A DNA stretch of 64,000 bases from Prevotellaceae bacterium HUN156 (GTDB lineage Bacteria; Bacteroidota; Bacteroidia; Bacteroidales; Bacteroidaceae). Every line of letters starts with the position of its first letter. Position 1 is the first letter of the stretch. A program made the position numbers and the translations under genes. The notes under the pieces were generated by a model. It did not search any database and was not told the DNA's origin. It saw nothing but the letters and a program-made list of their open reading frames with translations. The stretch is from assembly GCA_900119285.1 (NCBI GenBank), contig FPIT01000005.1, forward strand, positions 62,001 to 126,000, given 5' to 3'. Shown here one piece after another: positions 25,536 to 33,670 of this stretch.

Positions 25536-26720
25536 TTATCCACGAGCCATCTTGTAGATAGCTTCCATATCCTCAGCCTTAAGCACCTTGAGGCAACCAC
25601 AGGTGGAGGTGTAGTCACGGCTGCACTTGCGAGTCATCTCCTTAATCTCGGCATCGGTGATGTCTTTGCCAATGAGTTCCTTGATATTGATAGGCATGCC
25701 GATGGCGTGATAGAAGCGCTCCATAGCCTCGATACCCTTGAGGGCTGTAGCCTCGGGATTGGTGAAGTCGTTGGGTACATCCATCACATTAACGGCAAAG
25801 CGCACAAAGCGACTCAGATTTTCGTGCATGGTGTAGCGCGCCCAGCTAGGCCAGATAGCAGCAAGACCAGCACCATGGGTGACATCGAACATGGCACTAA
25901 GCTCGTGCTCTAACTGGTGAGTAGCCCAATCGTCGGCAACACCGCAGCCCGTAAGACCATTGTGCATCAGCGAACCGCCCCACATAATCTGGGCACGATA
26001 GCGATAGTCTTCGGGATTCTTCAACACGGCAAAGAGGGCATTCTTGATGCTACGCAGCATAGCCTCAGCCACATCGGTGGTAAAGTCCATATCATCGTCT
26101 TTGGTGAAATAGCGCTCCATGGTATGCATCATCATGTCGGTAACACCAGCTGCCGTCTGATAAGCAGGCAGGGTGAAGGTGCGACGAGGATTCATAATGG
26201 CAAACTTAGGACGAGAGAGATTGTTGCTATAGCCCAGCTTTACATCGCCGTATTCATTGGTAATAACGCTCGACTCACTCATCTCACTACCTGCTGCAGG
26301 GATGGTCAAGACGGAAGCGACAGGGAGCATGGTCTTGGGCGTAGCCTTGCCCAGATAGAAGTCCCACACATTACCCTCGTAGGGCACACCATAGGCAATA
26401 CACTTAGCAGAGTCGATTACACTGCCACCACCTACAGCCAGAATAAAATCGATGTTCTCCTTGCGACAGAGTTCGATACCTTGCTGAGCGAGAGAGAGAC
26501 GAGGATTGGGCACTACCCCACCCAACTGGATGAAGTCAACGCCACCATCGCGGAGCAATCCGCAAATCTTATCAAGCAGGCCTGAGCGCACAGCACTCTT
26601 GCCACCATAATGTACCAGCACCTTAGTGCCACCATACTTCTTCACGAGAGCAGCGACCTGCTCTTCTGACTGTTCGCCAAAAACCACCTCAGTGGGTGCA
26701 TAGTAATTGAAGTCTTTCAT
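25536..26720 (-). CDS. yqhD: Iron-containing alcohol dehydrogenase, YqhD/BdhA type
   Basis: 394 residues from the ATG at 26720; the open frame continues upstream but that part reads through the divergent promoter region and has no family likeness. Start MKDFNYYAPTEVVFGEQSEE is typical. Cofactor loop GGGSVIDSAKCIAYG (97-111). The four metal ligands sit where YqhD has them: Asp195 and His199 in GVTDMMMHT, His268 in WATHQLEHEL, His282 in VTHGAGLA. It reduces aldehydes such as butanal or methylglyoxal with NAD(P)H in the cytoplasm, in fermentation or detoxification. Divergent from the hydroxyacid dehydrogenase gene. Confidence 0.93.
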   Translation of the reverse strand: MKDFNYYAPTEVVFGEQSEEQVAALVKKYGGTKVLVHYGGKSAVRSGLLDKICGLLRDGGVDFIQLGGVVPNPRLSLAQQGIELCRKENIDFILAVGGGSVIDSAKCIAYGVPYEGNVWDFYLGKATPKTMLPVASVLTIPAAGSEMSESSVITNEYGDVKLGYSNNLSRPKFAIMNPRRTFTLPAYQTAAGVTDMMMHTMERYFTKDDDMDFTTDVAEAMLRSIKNALFAVLKNPEDYRYRAQIMWGGSLMHNGLTGCGVADDWATHQLEHELSAMFDVTHGAGLAAIWPSWARYTMHENLSRFVRFAVNVMDVPNDFTNPEATALKGIEAMERFYHAIGMPINIKELIGKDITDAEIKEMTRKCSRDYTSTCGCLKVLKAEDMEAIYKMARG

Positions 26721-26818
26721 ACGATTTGTTTCTGAGTTGTTAGTCTTAAAAAATGTTCTTTTCTGTGAAAAGCGTAAAAATACCGCGATAAAGATACGGA
26801 TAATCGGGGAATAATTGT

Positions 26819-26826
26819 TATATTTG
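26819..26826 (+). promoter_or_regulatory. Bacteroidetes-type -7 box
   Basis: TATATTTG, 21 bases before the start at 26848. A weaker minus-strand TATCTTTA (26796-26789) could serve the divergent alcohol dehydrogenase gene. Confidence 0.55.
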
Positions 26827-26847
26827 CAGCAAGTTTTAGGATAGTTT

Positions 26848-27807
26848 ATGAAAAAATCGATTGTGATACTCGACGGATATACCGCTAATCCGGGTGACCT
26901 CTCATGGGGGGAACTTAAGGAATTAGGGGCATTGACGGTATATGAGCGCACCCAGCCAGAAGAGACAGTGGCAAGGGCCAAAGAGGCAGAGATAGTGCTG
27001 ACCAACAAGGTGCTGCTGAGACGCCAAGAGATAGAGCAGTTGCCAAACCTGAAATATATCGGTGTATTGGCTACGGGCTATAACGTGGTAGATCTGGAGG
27101 CGACACGCGAAAGAGGCATCATCGTGACGAATGTGCCTGCCTACAGTACGGAGAGCGTGGCACAGATGGTGTTTGCACATCTGCTGACCGTGACCAATCG
27201 CACAGAACACTACGCTATCCAAAACAGAGAGGGGAAATGGACGGCAAGTCCGGACTTCAGCTATTGGGACACCATACTGACTGAACTGGCAGGAAAGACC
27301 TTCGGCATCGTAGGACTGGGAAATATCGGTAAACGAGTGGCAGCCATCGCTCAGGCTTTTGGCATGAAGGTGATAGCCTATACGAGCAAAGCTGCAAGCC
27401 AGTTGCCCGAATATATAGAGAAGAAGACGATGGACGAACTGCTCAGAGAGAGCGACGTGCTGAGCCTGCACTGTCCACTGACAGCAGACACCAAGCAGCT
27501 GATAAATCGTGAGACACTGCAGAAGATGAAGTCATCGGCCATCCTTATCAATACAGGACGCGGACCACTGATAAACGATCAGGATGTAGCAGAGGCGCTG
27601 AACAACAACCGCCTGAGAGCCTACTGCACTGACGTACTGACGGAGGAGCCAGCCAAGAGCGATAATCCACTGTTGCAGTGTGAGTATGCGTATATCACGC
27701 CACATATCGCCTGGGCTACCTGCGAGGCTCGCACCCGACTGATAGAAATTGCAACGGAAAACGTGAAGGCCTTTATCGAAAGAAAGGCACAAAACGTAGT
27801 ATCATAA
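26848..27807 (+). CDS. D-2-hydroxyacid dehydrogenase (glycerate/hydroxypyruvate reductase type)
   Basis: 319 residues, standard length. NAD-binding Rossmann motif GIVGLGNIGKRVA (~153-165), catalytic Arg in INTGRGPLIND, Glu in LTEEPAKSDNPLL and the His of the terminal ITPHIAWAT. Overall closest in style to glycerate dehydrogenase (HprA). It interconverts hydroxypyruvate and D-glycerate or a similar pair in the cytoplasm. The downstream secreted protein gene follows after 59 bases on the same strand, perhaps in one transcript. Confidence 0.88.
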   Translation: MKKSIVILDGYTANPGDLSWGELKELGALTVYERTQPEETVARAKEAEIVLTNKVLLRRQEIEQLPNLKYIGVLATGYNVVDLEATRERGIIVTNVPAYSTESVAQMVFAHLLTVTNRTEHYAIQNREGKWTASPDFSYWDTILTELAGKTFGIVGLGNIGKRVAAIAQAFGMKVIAYTSKAASQLPEYIEKKTMDELLRESDVLSLHCPLTADTKQLINRETLQKMKSSAILINTGRGPLINDQDVAEALNNNRLRAYCTDVLTEEPAKSDNPLLQCEYAYITPHIAWATCEARTRLIEIATENVKAFIERKAQNVVS

Positions 27808-27866
27808 GCATTGTATTCGGCTCATGAAGCACACATCATATTTACTATAATAAACCCTAATCTAAG

Positions 27867-28784
27867 ATGAGAAAGAAAATTTTCATGGCGCTATGCGCTG
27901 CTGTTATGTCAACAGCTATCAAGGCACAACCCGCCTTCCCACCAATGATGGGTGGCGGAAACTCGAACGAGGATGTGGCCAGCTACAAACAGGTGAAGGT
28001 GGGCGACATCACAATGAGTATCAACCCGGAGAAAGGTGGCAAGATTATGTCGCTGAAGTATCAGGACAAGGAGGTGATCTCACAGTCAAGATTCCCCGAA
28101 TCATTCGGTAGCACCTTCTGGACAAGTCCACAGAAAGAGTGGAACTGGCCACCCGTACAGGAGTTTGACAAGCAGGCCTACACGGTAGAAGAGAAAGACG
28201 GCAAACTCATCATGACCAGCCAGACCTCACAAAAGCTGAAGTATCGTGTACGCAAAGAATTCAGCACCGACAAGAAAGCCAATGCCATCGTCATCACCTA
28301 CTCTATCATCAACGAGAGCGGAGAGACGAGAAAGGTAGCTCCCTGGGAGATTACCCGCGTACCTAACGATGGCGGTATCATCTTCTTTGATGCGCCCATT
28401 GAGGCTATCACACCTACAGGACTGCTGCCCTTCAAGGCCAACTTTGGCGCAGTATGGTATCAGACTGACGAGGCCAACCAGAATCGTAAAATCAATGCCG
28501 ACGGTAAGGGATGGCTCGCCTACTACAACAAGGGACTGCTACTGGTGAAGACTTTCGACGATTTGAAAGACGCTGAGCCTGCACCTGGCGAGGCTGAGAT
28601 TCAGGTATATATGAACAGAGGTAAAACATTTATCGAACTGGAGAGTCAGGGCGCTTATACCACTCTGCAGCCTAACGAGACACTTAGTTGGACCGTGCGC
28701 TGGTATTTGTTACCAGTGGAAGGCGAGGCAGAGCCCTCTGCTACATTACTGAAGGAAGCAAAGAACTGCTTGAAGAAGAAATAA
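27867..28784 (+). CDS. Secreted DUF4380-like protein with a sugar-epimerase-like fold
   Basis: 305 residues with a signal peptide (cut after IKAQ) and a Pro/Gly-rich linker (FPPMMGGG). The remainder is all beta with ITMSINPEKGGKIMSLKYQD, STFWTSPQKEWNWPPVQEFD and RVRKEFSTDKKANAIVITYS, the pattern of galactose-mutarotase-like DUF4380 proteins of Bacteroidetes. A role in periplasmic carbohydrate handling is inferred from the fold only; no mutarotase catalytic residues were identified with confidence. Confidence 0.7.
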   Translation: MRKKIFMALCAAVMSTAIKAQPAFPPMMGGGNSNEDVASYKQVKVGDITMSINPEKGGKIMSLKYQDKEVISQSRFPESFGSTFWTSPQKEWNWPPVQEFDKQAYTVEEKDGKLIMTSQTSQKLKYRVRKEFSTDKKANAIVITYSIINESGETRKVAPWEITRVPNDGGIIFFDAPIEAITPTGLLPFKANFGAVWYQTDEANQNRKINADGKGWLAYYNKGLLLVKTFDDLKDAEPAPGEAEIQVYMNRGKTFIELESQGAYTTLQPNETLSWTVRWYLLPVEGEAEPSATLLKEAKNCLKKK

Positions 28785-28813
28785 ACAAACCTATATCACA
28801 ACTTAAATTTTAT

Positions 28814-29101
28814 ATGTATTTTACAGGAATCATCATTGCAATATGCACTTTTCTTACCATCGGGATATGGCACCCTATCGTTATTAAGACAGAATATCAT
28901 TGGGGCACACGGCCTTGGATTATCTATCTGATAGTCGGTATAGCTTGCGTCATAGCCGCACTATTCATTGAGAACACACTGATATCAGCCATCGTTGGCG
29001 TATTCGGAGCCTCTGCATTATGGGGCATCGGTGAACTCTTTGAACAGAAGAAGCGCGTGGAGCGAGGATGGTTTCCGAAGAATCCAAAGAGAAAATACTA
29101 A
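28814..29101 (+). CDS. DUF4491 membrane protein
   Basis: 95 residues from the ATG at 28814; an earlier in-frame start would overlap the preceding gene by 97 bases and lacks family likeness. Sequence MYFTGIIIAICTFLTIGIWH, PIVIKTEYHWGTRPW and the end GELFEQKKRVERGWFPKNP fit DUF4491 over the whole length. Three membrane segments, positively charged end. Function unknown; widely found in Bacteroidales. Confidence 0.88.
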   Translation: MYFTGIIIAICTFLTIGIWHPIVIKTEYHWGTRPWIIYLIVGIACVIAALFIENTLISAIVGVFGASALWGIGELFEQKKRVERGWFPKNPKRKY

Positions 29102-29108
29102 AATTGAA

Positions 29109-29233
29109 GGAGTTAATGGGAGTTATTAGGAGTTAACGGGAGTTAGCGGACAATACTTCTATCCTTAAACATTTGTCCATTAACTCCACGAGCCAACGGC
29201 TCGTTAACTTCGCGGTCAAAGACCGCTAACTAC
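29109..29233. repeat. 10-base periodic GGAGTTA array with inverted copy and GC hairpins
   Basis: Four exact 10-base units start at 29109, 29119, 29129 and 29139, each beginning GGAGTTA. An inverted copy TCCATTAACTCC lies at 29176-29187. Two GC hairpins follow: CGAGCC-AAC-GGCTCG and GCGGTC-AAA-GACCGC. Confidence 0.7.
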
Positions 29234-29245
29234 CTTTATATTCAC

Positions 29246-29287
29246 AAAAGAACTCGTGATAAAATTATCACGAGTTCTTTTGTTTTT
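29246..29287. terminator. Bidirectional terminator between the DUF4491 gene and the tmRNA
   Basis: Perfect 17-bp inverted repeat (29246-29262 with 29265-29281; AAAAGAACTCGTGATAA) with a two-base loop, flanked by A on the left and T on the right. Serves the plus-strand gene upstream and the minus-strand tmRNA. Confidence 0.85.
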
Positions 29288-29307
29288 AGTGGAGCTAGAG
29301 GGAGTCG
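29288..29307. other. Imperfect duplicate of the tmRNA 3' end (att-like scar)
   Basis: AGTGGAGCTAGAGGGAGTCG matches the true ssrA 3' end and flanking bases at 29373-29392 in 19 of 20 positions, 85 bases away. ssrA is a common integration target, so this may be an old attachment site. Confidence 0.5.
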
Positions 29308-29374
29308 TCATCGACGTTAGTCGCTTTGTACCTTTAGGTCAAAGAACCCTCACGAGGGTGAGAATCCCGAAAGT

Positions 29375-29772
29375 GGAGCTGGAGGGAGTCGAACCCTCGT
29401 CCAAACAGGGAAACCATACGCTTTCTACATGCTTATTCCAGACTTCATTTTCGAGCTATGACAAGACCTGGACCACCAATCATAACCTTATTCTCTAAAA
29501 CTTCATCCTACGGTCGAGACTCCCGAGGGACTATTTCCGATTTACCTGCACCGCTATACCTTCCTGATTCGGAACAACATCCAGAAGAGCGATGTCTCGT
29601 TCCTCTACCTAGTAGAGGAATAAAGCCAGTAATCTACTGTACTTCGATTAGGCAGCGAGAGCGTACTGTGTTTCGCCAATTAATTGTTCGACCGAATGGA
29701 TTATGGAGTCTACAGCCGTCACTCCGCATGCTTACGTACCATCTCGGCCTGCTGTCAAATCCAGTCAACCCC
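29375..29772 (-). ncRNA. ssrA: Transfer-messenger RNA (tmRNA)
   Basis: 398 bases. The 5' end GGGGTTGACTGGATTTGACA and 3' end GGGTTCGACTCCCTCCAGCT form the tRNA-like half: the acceptor pairs GGGGTTG with CAGCTCC, and GGGTTCGACTCCC is the T arm. CCA is not encoded. The tag frame (29677-29648 on the minus strand) reads GGC GAA ACA CAG TAC GCT CTC GCT GCC TAA, that is GETQYALAA, with the YALAA degradation end common in Bacteroidales. It frees stalled ribosomes. Several pseudoknot-forming segments lie between. Promoter just upstream. Confidence 0.96.
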
Positions 29773-29797
29773 ATTGAAATGGAACGCATCCAATGTG

Positions 29798-29829
29798 CAA
29801 AGGTAACACATTCTCAAGAAACCACCAAA
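29798..29829 (-). promoter_or_regulatory. Promoter of the tmRNA gene
   Basis: Minus strand TTTG (29829-29826), 20 bases, TACCTTTG (29805-29798). Implies about 20 bases of 5' leader removed in processing. Confidence 0.78.
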
Positions 29830-29878
29830 TAATTGCCACTTTTTCTTTATTTATGGCATATTTCTTAAATTAATTACG

Positions 29879-29886
29879 TATCTTTG
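29879..29886 (+). promoter_or_regulatory. Bacteroidetes-type -7 box for the exopolysaccharide operon
   Basis: TATCTTTG about 64 bases before the start of the export protein gene; no good TTTG box at the usual distance. Confidence 0.55.
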
Positions 29887-29949
29887 CAACAATTTTGAGA
29901 AAACAGAGTTATATAGTAAGTATATATACAAGCATTACTAAGAACAACT

Positions 29950-32589
29950 ATGAAGAAAACCCTACTTGTGGCACTTATGCTTATACTATCAATAGGCAGT
30001 ATCTGTGCACAGTCTAGCATGACCGACGACCAGGTTATCAAGTTTGTCATCAAGGAACAGAAAGCTGGTTCTAGCCAGCAGCAAATCGTCACCAAACTCG
30101 TACAGAAAGGTGTGGACATCGACCAGATTCGTCGTGTGCGCAAGAAATACGACCGTATGAACAAAGGCGACGGACTGGGAACCGTACAAGACAAGTCGAT
30201 GACGGAAGATGAGCAGATTGATGCCCGTCTGCGCCGTAATAACGCTATGGATAAGAGCGAGCTGTCAACAACAGAGAAGTTGAAGGACGAGAAGCTTGCC
30301 AACAAGCGCCAGCTGCAGAAAGACAAGTATAAGAAGAGCAAACGCTATATCTCGGAAGACGAGCAGGACATGAAAGCTGAACTGGACGACTTCCTGCCCG
30401 ATTCTCTTGACCTATACGATCGTATGGTTATCAAGAACTACCTCAAGCAGAGAGACTTGCAAGAGGGAAAACCCGAGAAACAGGTATTCGGTCGCGACAT
30501 CTTCAACAACGAAGAACTGACATTTGAGCCCAACATGAATATTGCTACACCAGAAAACTATATCTTAGGAGCTGGCGATGCAGTATTGATTGACATCTAT
30601 GGTGCTTCACAAAAAACAGTAGAGGCTACGGTATCACCCGACGGATTTGTCGTAGTAGAAGGCTTCGGTCCCATACAAGTAGCAGGACTCACCGTAGCAC
30701 AGGCCAACAGCCGTATTCGCTCACAGTTGGGTGCACGCTATAGCAGCAGTAAGATTCGCCTGTCGGTAGGTCAGACTCGCACCATCACGGTTAACGTCAT
30801 GGGTGAAGTCAAGACACCAGGTACCTATACGCTGGCAGCATTTGCATCTGTATTCCATGCTTTGTATATGGCTGGCGGTCCTAACGATATCGGTACATTG
30901 CGTAACATCAAGGTTTATCGCAACAACCGTCTGGTTAGCACTGTCGACGTATATGACTATATCCTGAATGGTAAGCTCAGCGGTAATGTCCGCTTGGGTG
31001 ACAATGATGTCATCGTAGTAGGTGCTTACGACTGCTTGGTAAATATCACCGGTAAGGTAAAGCGCCCCATGTACTACGAAATGAAATCTACCGAAAGTGT
31101 GGGCACGCTGATTAACTATGCCGGCGGCTTTGCTGGTGATGCCTATCGCAAGTCGGTACGCATCGTGCGCAAGTCGGGCAGCCAATACTCCGTACATAAC
31201 GTCAACGAGTTTGACATGGGTTCATTCCGCATGGCAGACAACGACTCAGTAAGTGTTGACTCTATCATACCTCGTTTCTCTAACATGGTAGAAATCAAGG
31301 GTGCCGTATTCCGTCCTGGCATGTACCAGATTGGTGAAGACATCTATAGTGTAAAGACCTTGTTGGAGCATGCAGAGGGAGTAACAGAGGAAGCCTTTAC
31401 CGCTCATGGCGTGATGCACCGTATGAAGGCAGACCGCACACTGGAGGCGCTCTCCGTAGATATCGAAGGTATCATGAATGGTACCGTAGCCGATATCCCA
31501 TTGAGAAACGAAGATGTGCTCTTCGTCCCCACCCGATTGGAATCACAGGTACAGCAAACCATCGCCATTCATGGTGAGGTGATGTATCCCGGCACCTATA
31601 AATACGCTGAGAATGAGACGTTGGAAGACTTCGTGCTACAAGCTGGCGGTCTGAAAGAGACGGCTTCAATGCATAATGTACTTATCTCACGCCGCGTTTC
31701 TAATCCAAATGCACTGACTACCGACTCGGTATTGGCACAGACCTTTAAGTTCTCGCTGAAAGACGGCTTCGTCATTGATGGTCAGCAGTCGTTCCGCCTG
31801 ATGCCATTCGACGAGGTATATGTACGCAAGAGCCCTGGCTACTATAAGCAGCAGGACGTAACCATCGAGGGTGAGGTGATGTTTGCCGGAACCTACACAC
31901 TGACAAAGAAGAACGAACGTCTGAGCGACCTCTTCAAGCGTGCTGGTGGTGGTACAGACTTAGCCTACATCGAGGGTGCTCGATTAGAGCGTAAAGTCAA
32001 TGAGGCTGAGCGCATCCGCTTGGAGGAGATTGCCCGCATGCGTAAGGAAGAGAAAGAACGCATCATGCAGGAGACGGCTATCAACAACAACCGCTCTATC
32101 ACAGATCTCAACATCGGCAATGCTACTGCCAAGCAGGATGAAGACGAAGACGAAATAGAGATTCCAGAGACCTATCCAGTAGGTATTGAGCTTGACAAAG
32201 CATTGGCAGAGCCTGGTGGCGACCAAGACATCGTGCTACGTGAAGGCGACCGCATCTTTATTCCTACCTACAATGGTACGGTGAAGATTAATGGTGAGGT
32301 GATGTATCCCAACTCAGTAGCCTTCCAGTCGGGCAAGAGTGCCAAGTATTATATCAAACAGGCAGGTGGCTACAACCGTTATGCCAAGAAGAACATGGCA
32401 TACGTCATTTACATGAATGGTACTGTAGCCAAGGTTAACGATGGTGCCAAGATTCGTCCTGGCTGCGAAATCGTTGTACCACAGAAGGCTATGACACGTA
32501 AGATGACTACTCAGGAGTTGCTGACTATCGGTACTTCTGCCGCATCTATCGCAACCATGATTGCCACATTGTCTAACATTTTGAAGTAA
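29950..32589 (+). CDS. Polysaccharide export outer-membrane protein with multiple SLBB domains (Wza-like)
   Basis: 879 residues, more than twice the length of Wza. Signal peptide (cut near ICAQ). A helical, charged region (~25-170) precedes the Poly_export domain (~198-275, NYILGAGDAVLIDIYGAS and VSPDGFVVVEGFGPIQVAGL). About six SLBB-type units follow, recognisable by (G)EV-x-x-PGTY at ~285, ~455, ~540, ~645 and ~775 and a more divergent one at ~365. A basic/acidic helix sits at ~690-740, and a hydrophobic end (~855-876) may be a membrane helix. It should form the outer-membrane exit channel for the polymer made by this locus, with Wzz directly downstream. Confidence 0.9.
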   Translation: MKKTLLVALMLILSIGSICAQSSMTDDQVIKFVIKEQKAGSSQQQIVTKLVQKGVDIDQIRRVRKKYDRMNKGDGLGTVQDKSMTEDEQIDARLRRNNAMDKSELSTTEKLKDEKLANKRQLQKDKYKKSKRYISEDEQDMKAELDDFLPDSLDLYDRMVIKNYLKQRDLQEGKPEKQVFGRDIFNNEELTFEPNMNIATPENYILGAGDAVLIDIYGASQKTVEATVSPDGFVVVEGFGPIQVAGLTVAQANSRIRSQLGARYSSSKIRLSVGQTRTITVNVMGEVKTPGTYTLAAFASVFHALYMAGGPNDIGTLRNIKVYRNNRLVSTVDVYDYILNGKLSGNVRLGDNDVIVVGAYDCLVNITGKVKRPMYYEMKSTESVGTLINYAGGFAGDAYRKSVRIVRKSGSQYSVHNVNEFDMGSFRMADNDSVSVDSIIPRFSNMVEIKGAVFRPGMYQIGEDIYSVKTLLEHAEGVTEEAFTAHGVMHRMKADRTLEALSVDIEGIMNGTVADIPLRNEDVLFVPTRLESQVQQTIAIHGEVMYPGTYKYAENETLEDFVLQAGGLKETASMHNVLISRRVSNPNALTTDSVLAQTFKFSLKDGFVIDGQQSFRLMPFDEVYVRKSPGYYKQQDVTIEGEVMFAGTYTLTKKNERLSDLFKRAGGGTDLAYIEGARLERKVNEAERIRLEEIARMRKEEKERIMQETAINNNRSITDLNIGNATAKQDEDEDEIEIPETYPVGIELDKALAEPGGDQDIVLREGDRIFIPTYNGTVKINGEVMYPNSVAFQSGKSAKYYIKQAGGYNRYAKKNMAYVIYMNGTVAKVNDGAKIRPGCEIVVPQKAMTRKMTTQELLTIGTSAASIATMIATLSNILK

Positions 32590-32597
32590 TAGAGAAT

Positions 32598-33641
32598 ATG
32601 GAAGAAAATAAGCAACAAGCAGAAATTATCAATCTGCGAGAGGTTACTAAAAAACTTTGGGCCAATAAGCGTTTGTTCTACAAAACGCTCCCCATTGCAT
32701 TTGTCCTATCTTCAATCTTTATCGTTAGTATTCCACGCTACTACAATAGCGAAGTCAAACTGGCCCCCGAGACTGAGGGAAGTCTTGCTGGTGGTGCCTT
32801 AGGCTCCCTAGCCTCTTCTTTCGGATTTGACCTTGGCGGCATGCAGGGATCAGATGCCATCTCTCCACTGCTTTACCCCGACTTGATGGAAGACAATGGT
32901 TTCGTTACAAGCATGTTCAACTTCAAAGTGAAAGACATTGAAGGAGAAATCAATACAACCTACTATGACTACCTGAAGAATCATCAGAAGACAGCATGGT
33001 TTATGTATCCCATGGAATGGATAGAAAAGTCCTTTTCAAAAGAAACCAAGAAAAAGAGCGACTTCGACCCTTACCATCTAAGTAAGAAGGATGAAAAACT
33101 GACAGAGAAAATACGTGAAAACGTAAAGGTTAGCATCGATAAGAAATCTGGTGTCATCACCATCAACACCAAAGCACAGGATGCACTTATCTGTAAGACC
33201 TTGGCAGACTCTATCAAAAATCGCCTGCAGACTTTCATCACAGACTATCGTACCAATAAAGCACGTCACGACTACGAATACTATAAGAAGTTGACAGCCG
33301 ACGCCAAGAAGGATTACGAAAAGGCACGTCGCATTTATGGCACCTATTCGGATGCCAATACAGACTTGGTACTTACCAGTTATAGGGCAAAGGTAGAGGA
33401 TTTGGAGAATGACATGCAGTTGAAGTATAATACCTATTCAACCATGTGTACACAATTGGAGGCTGCCAAAGCTAAGGTATTGGAGCGCACTCCTGCTTTT
33501 ACCGTTATCAAAGGTGCTGATGTGCCCGTGAAGCCTGCTGGTCCCAAGCGCATGTTGTTTGTTGCTGGTATGCTCTTATTGACATTCATTGGTACCTCTG
33601 CGCGTATTCTATTGGACAAATCTAATACTGCCAATCAATAA
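32598..33641 (+). CDS. Wzz-type chain-length determinant protein
   Basis: 347 residues. Membrane segments at ~30-48 (IAFVLSSIFIVSIP) and ~318-337 flank a periplasmic part with coiled-coil-forming helices (YYKKLTADAKKDYEKARRIY, KVEDLENDMQLKYNTY). The pre-TM2 motif VIKGADVPVKPAGPKRMLFV is the Pro-rich Wzz hallmark. No kinase domain is attached, unlike Wzc, so it is an O-antigen/Wzz-type length regulator. It starts 9 bases after the export protein gene. Confidence 0.9.
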   Translation: MEENKQQAEIINLREVTKKLWANKRLFYKTLPIAFVLSSIFIVSIPRYYNSEVKLAPETEGSLAGGALGSLASSFGFDLGGMQGSDAISPLLYPDLMEDNGFVTSMFNFKVKDIEGEINTTYYDYLKNHQKTAWFMYPMEWIEKSFSKETKKKSDFDPYHLSKKDEKLTEKIRENVKVSIDKKSGVITINTKAQDALICKTLADSIKNRLQTFITDYRTNKARHDYEYYKKLTADAKKDYEKARRIYGTYSDANTDLVLTSYRAKVEDLENDMQLKYNTYSTMCTQLEAAKAKVLERTPAFTVIKGADVPVKPAGPKRMLFVAGMLLLTFIGTSARILLDKSNTANQ

Positions 33642-33670
33642 AATAGGCGACGCTCAAAACAACAAGAAGA

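Noticed and set aside
25917..26585. Open plus-strand frame (222 codons) inside the alcohol dehydrogenase gene
   Set aside because: Antisense to conserved catalytic sequence with all metal ligands in place; the plus-strand translation has no recognisable pattern.
26721..27008. N-terminal extension of the alcohol dehydrogenase (96 extra codons)
   Set aside because: The extension reads through the divergent promoter region and into the neighbouring gene's start; family members begin at the MKDF methionine.
29256..29832. Two plus-strand frames of 80 and 124 codons
   Set aside because: They run antisense through the tmRNA, whose acceptor stem, T arm and tag frame are unmistakable.
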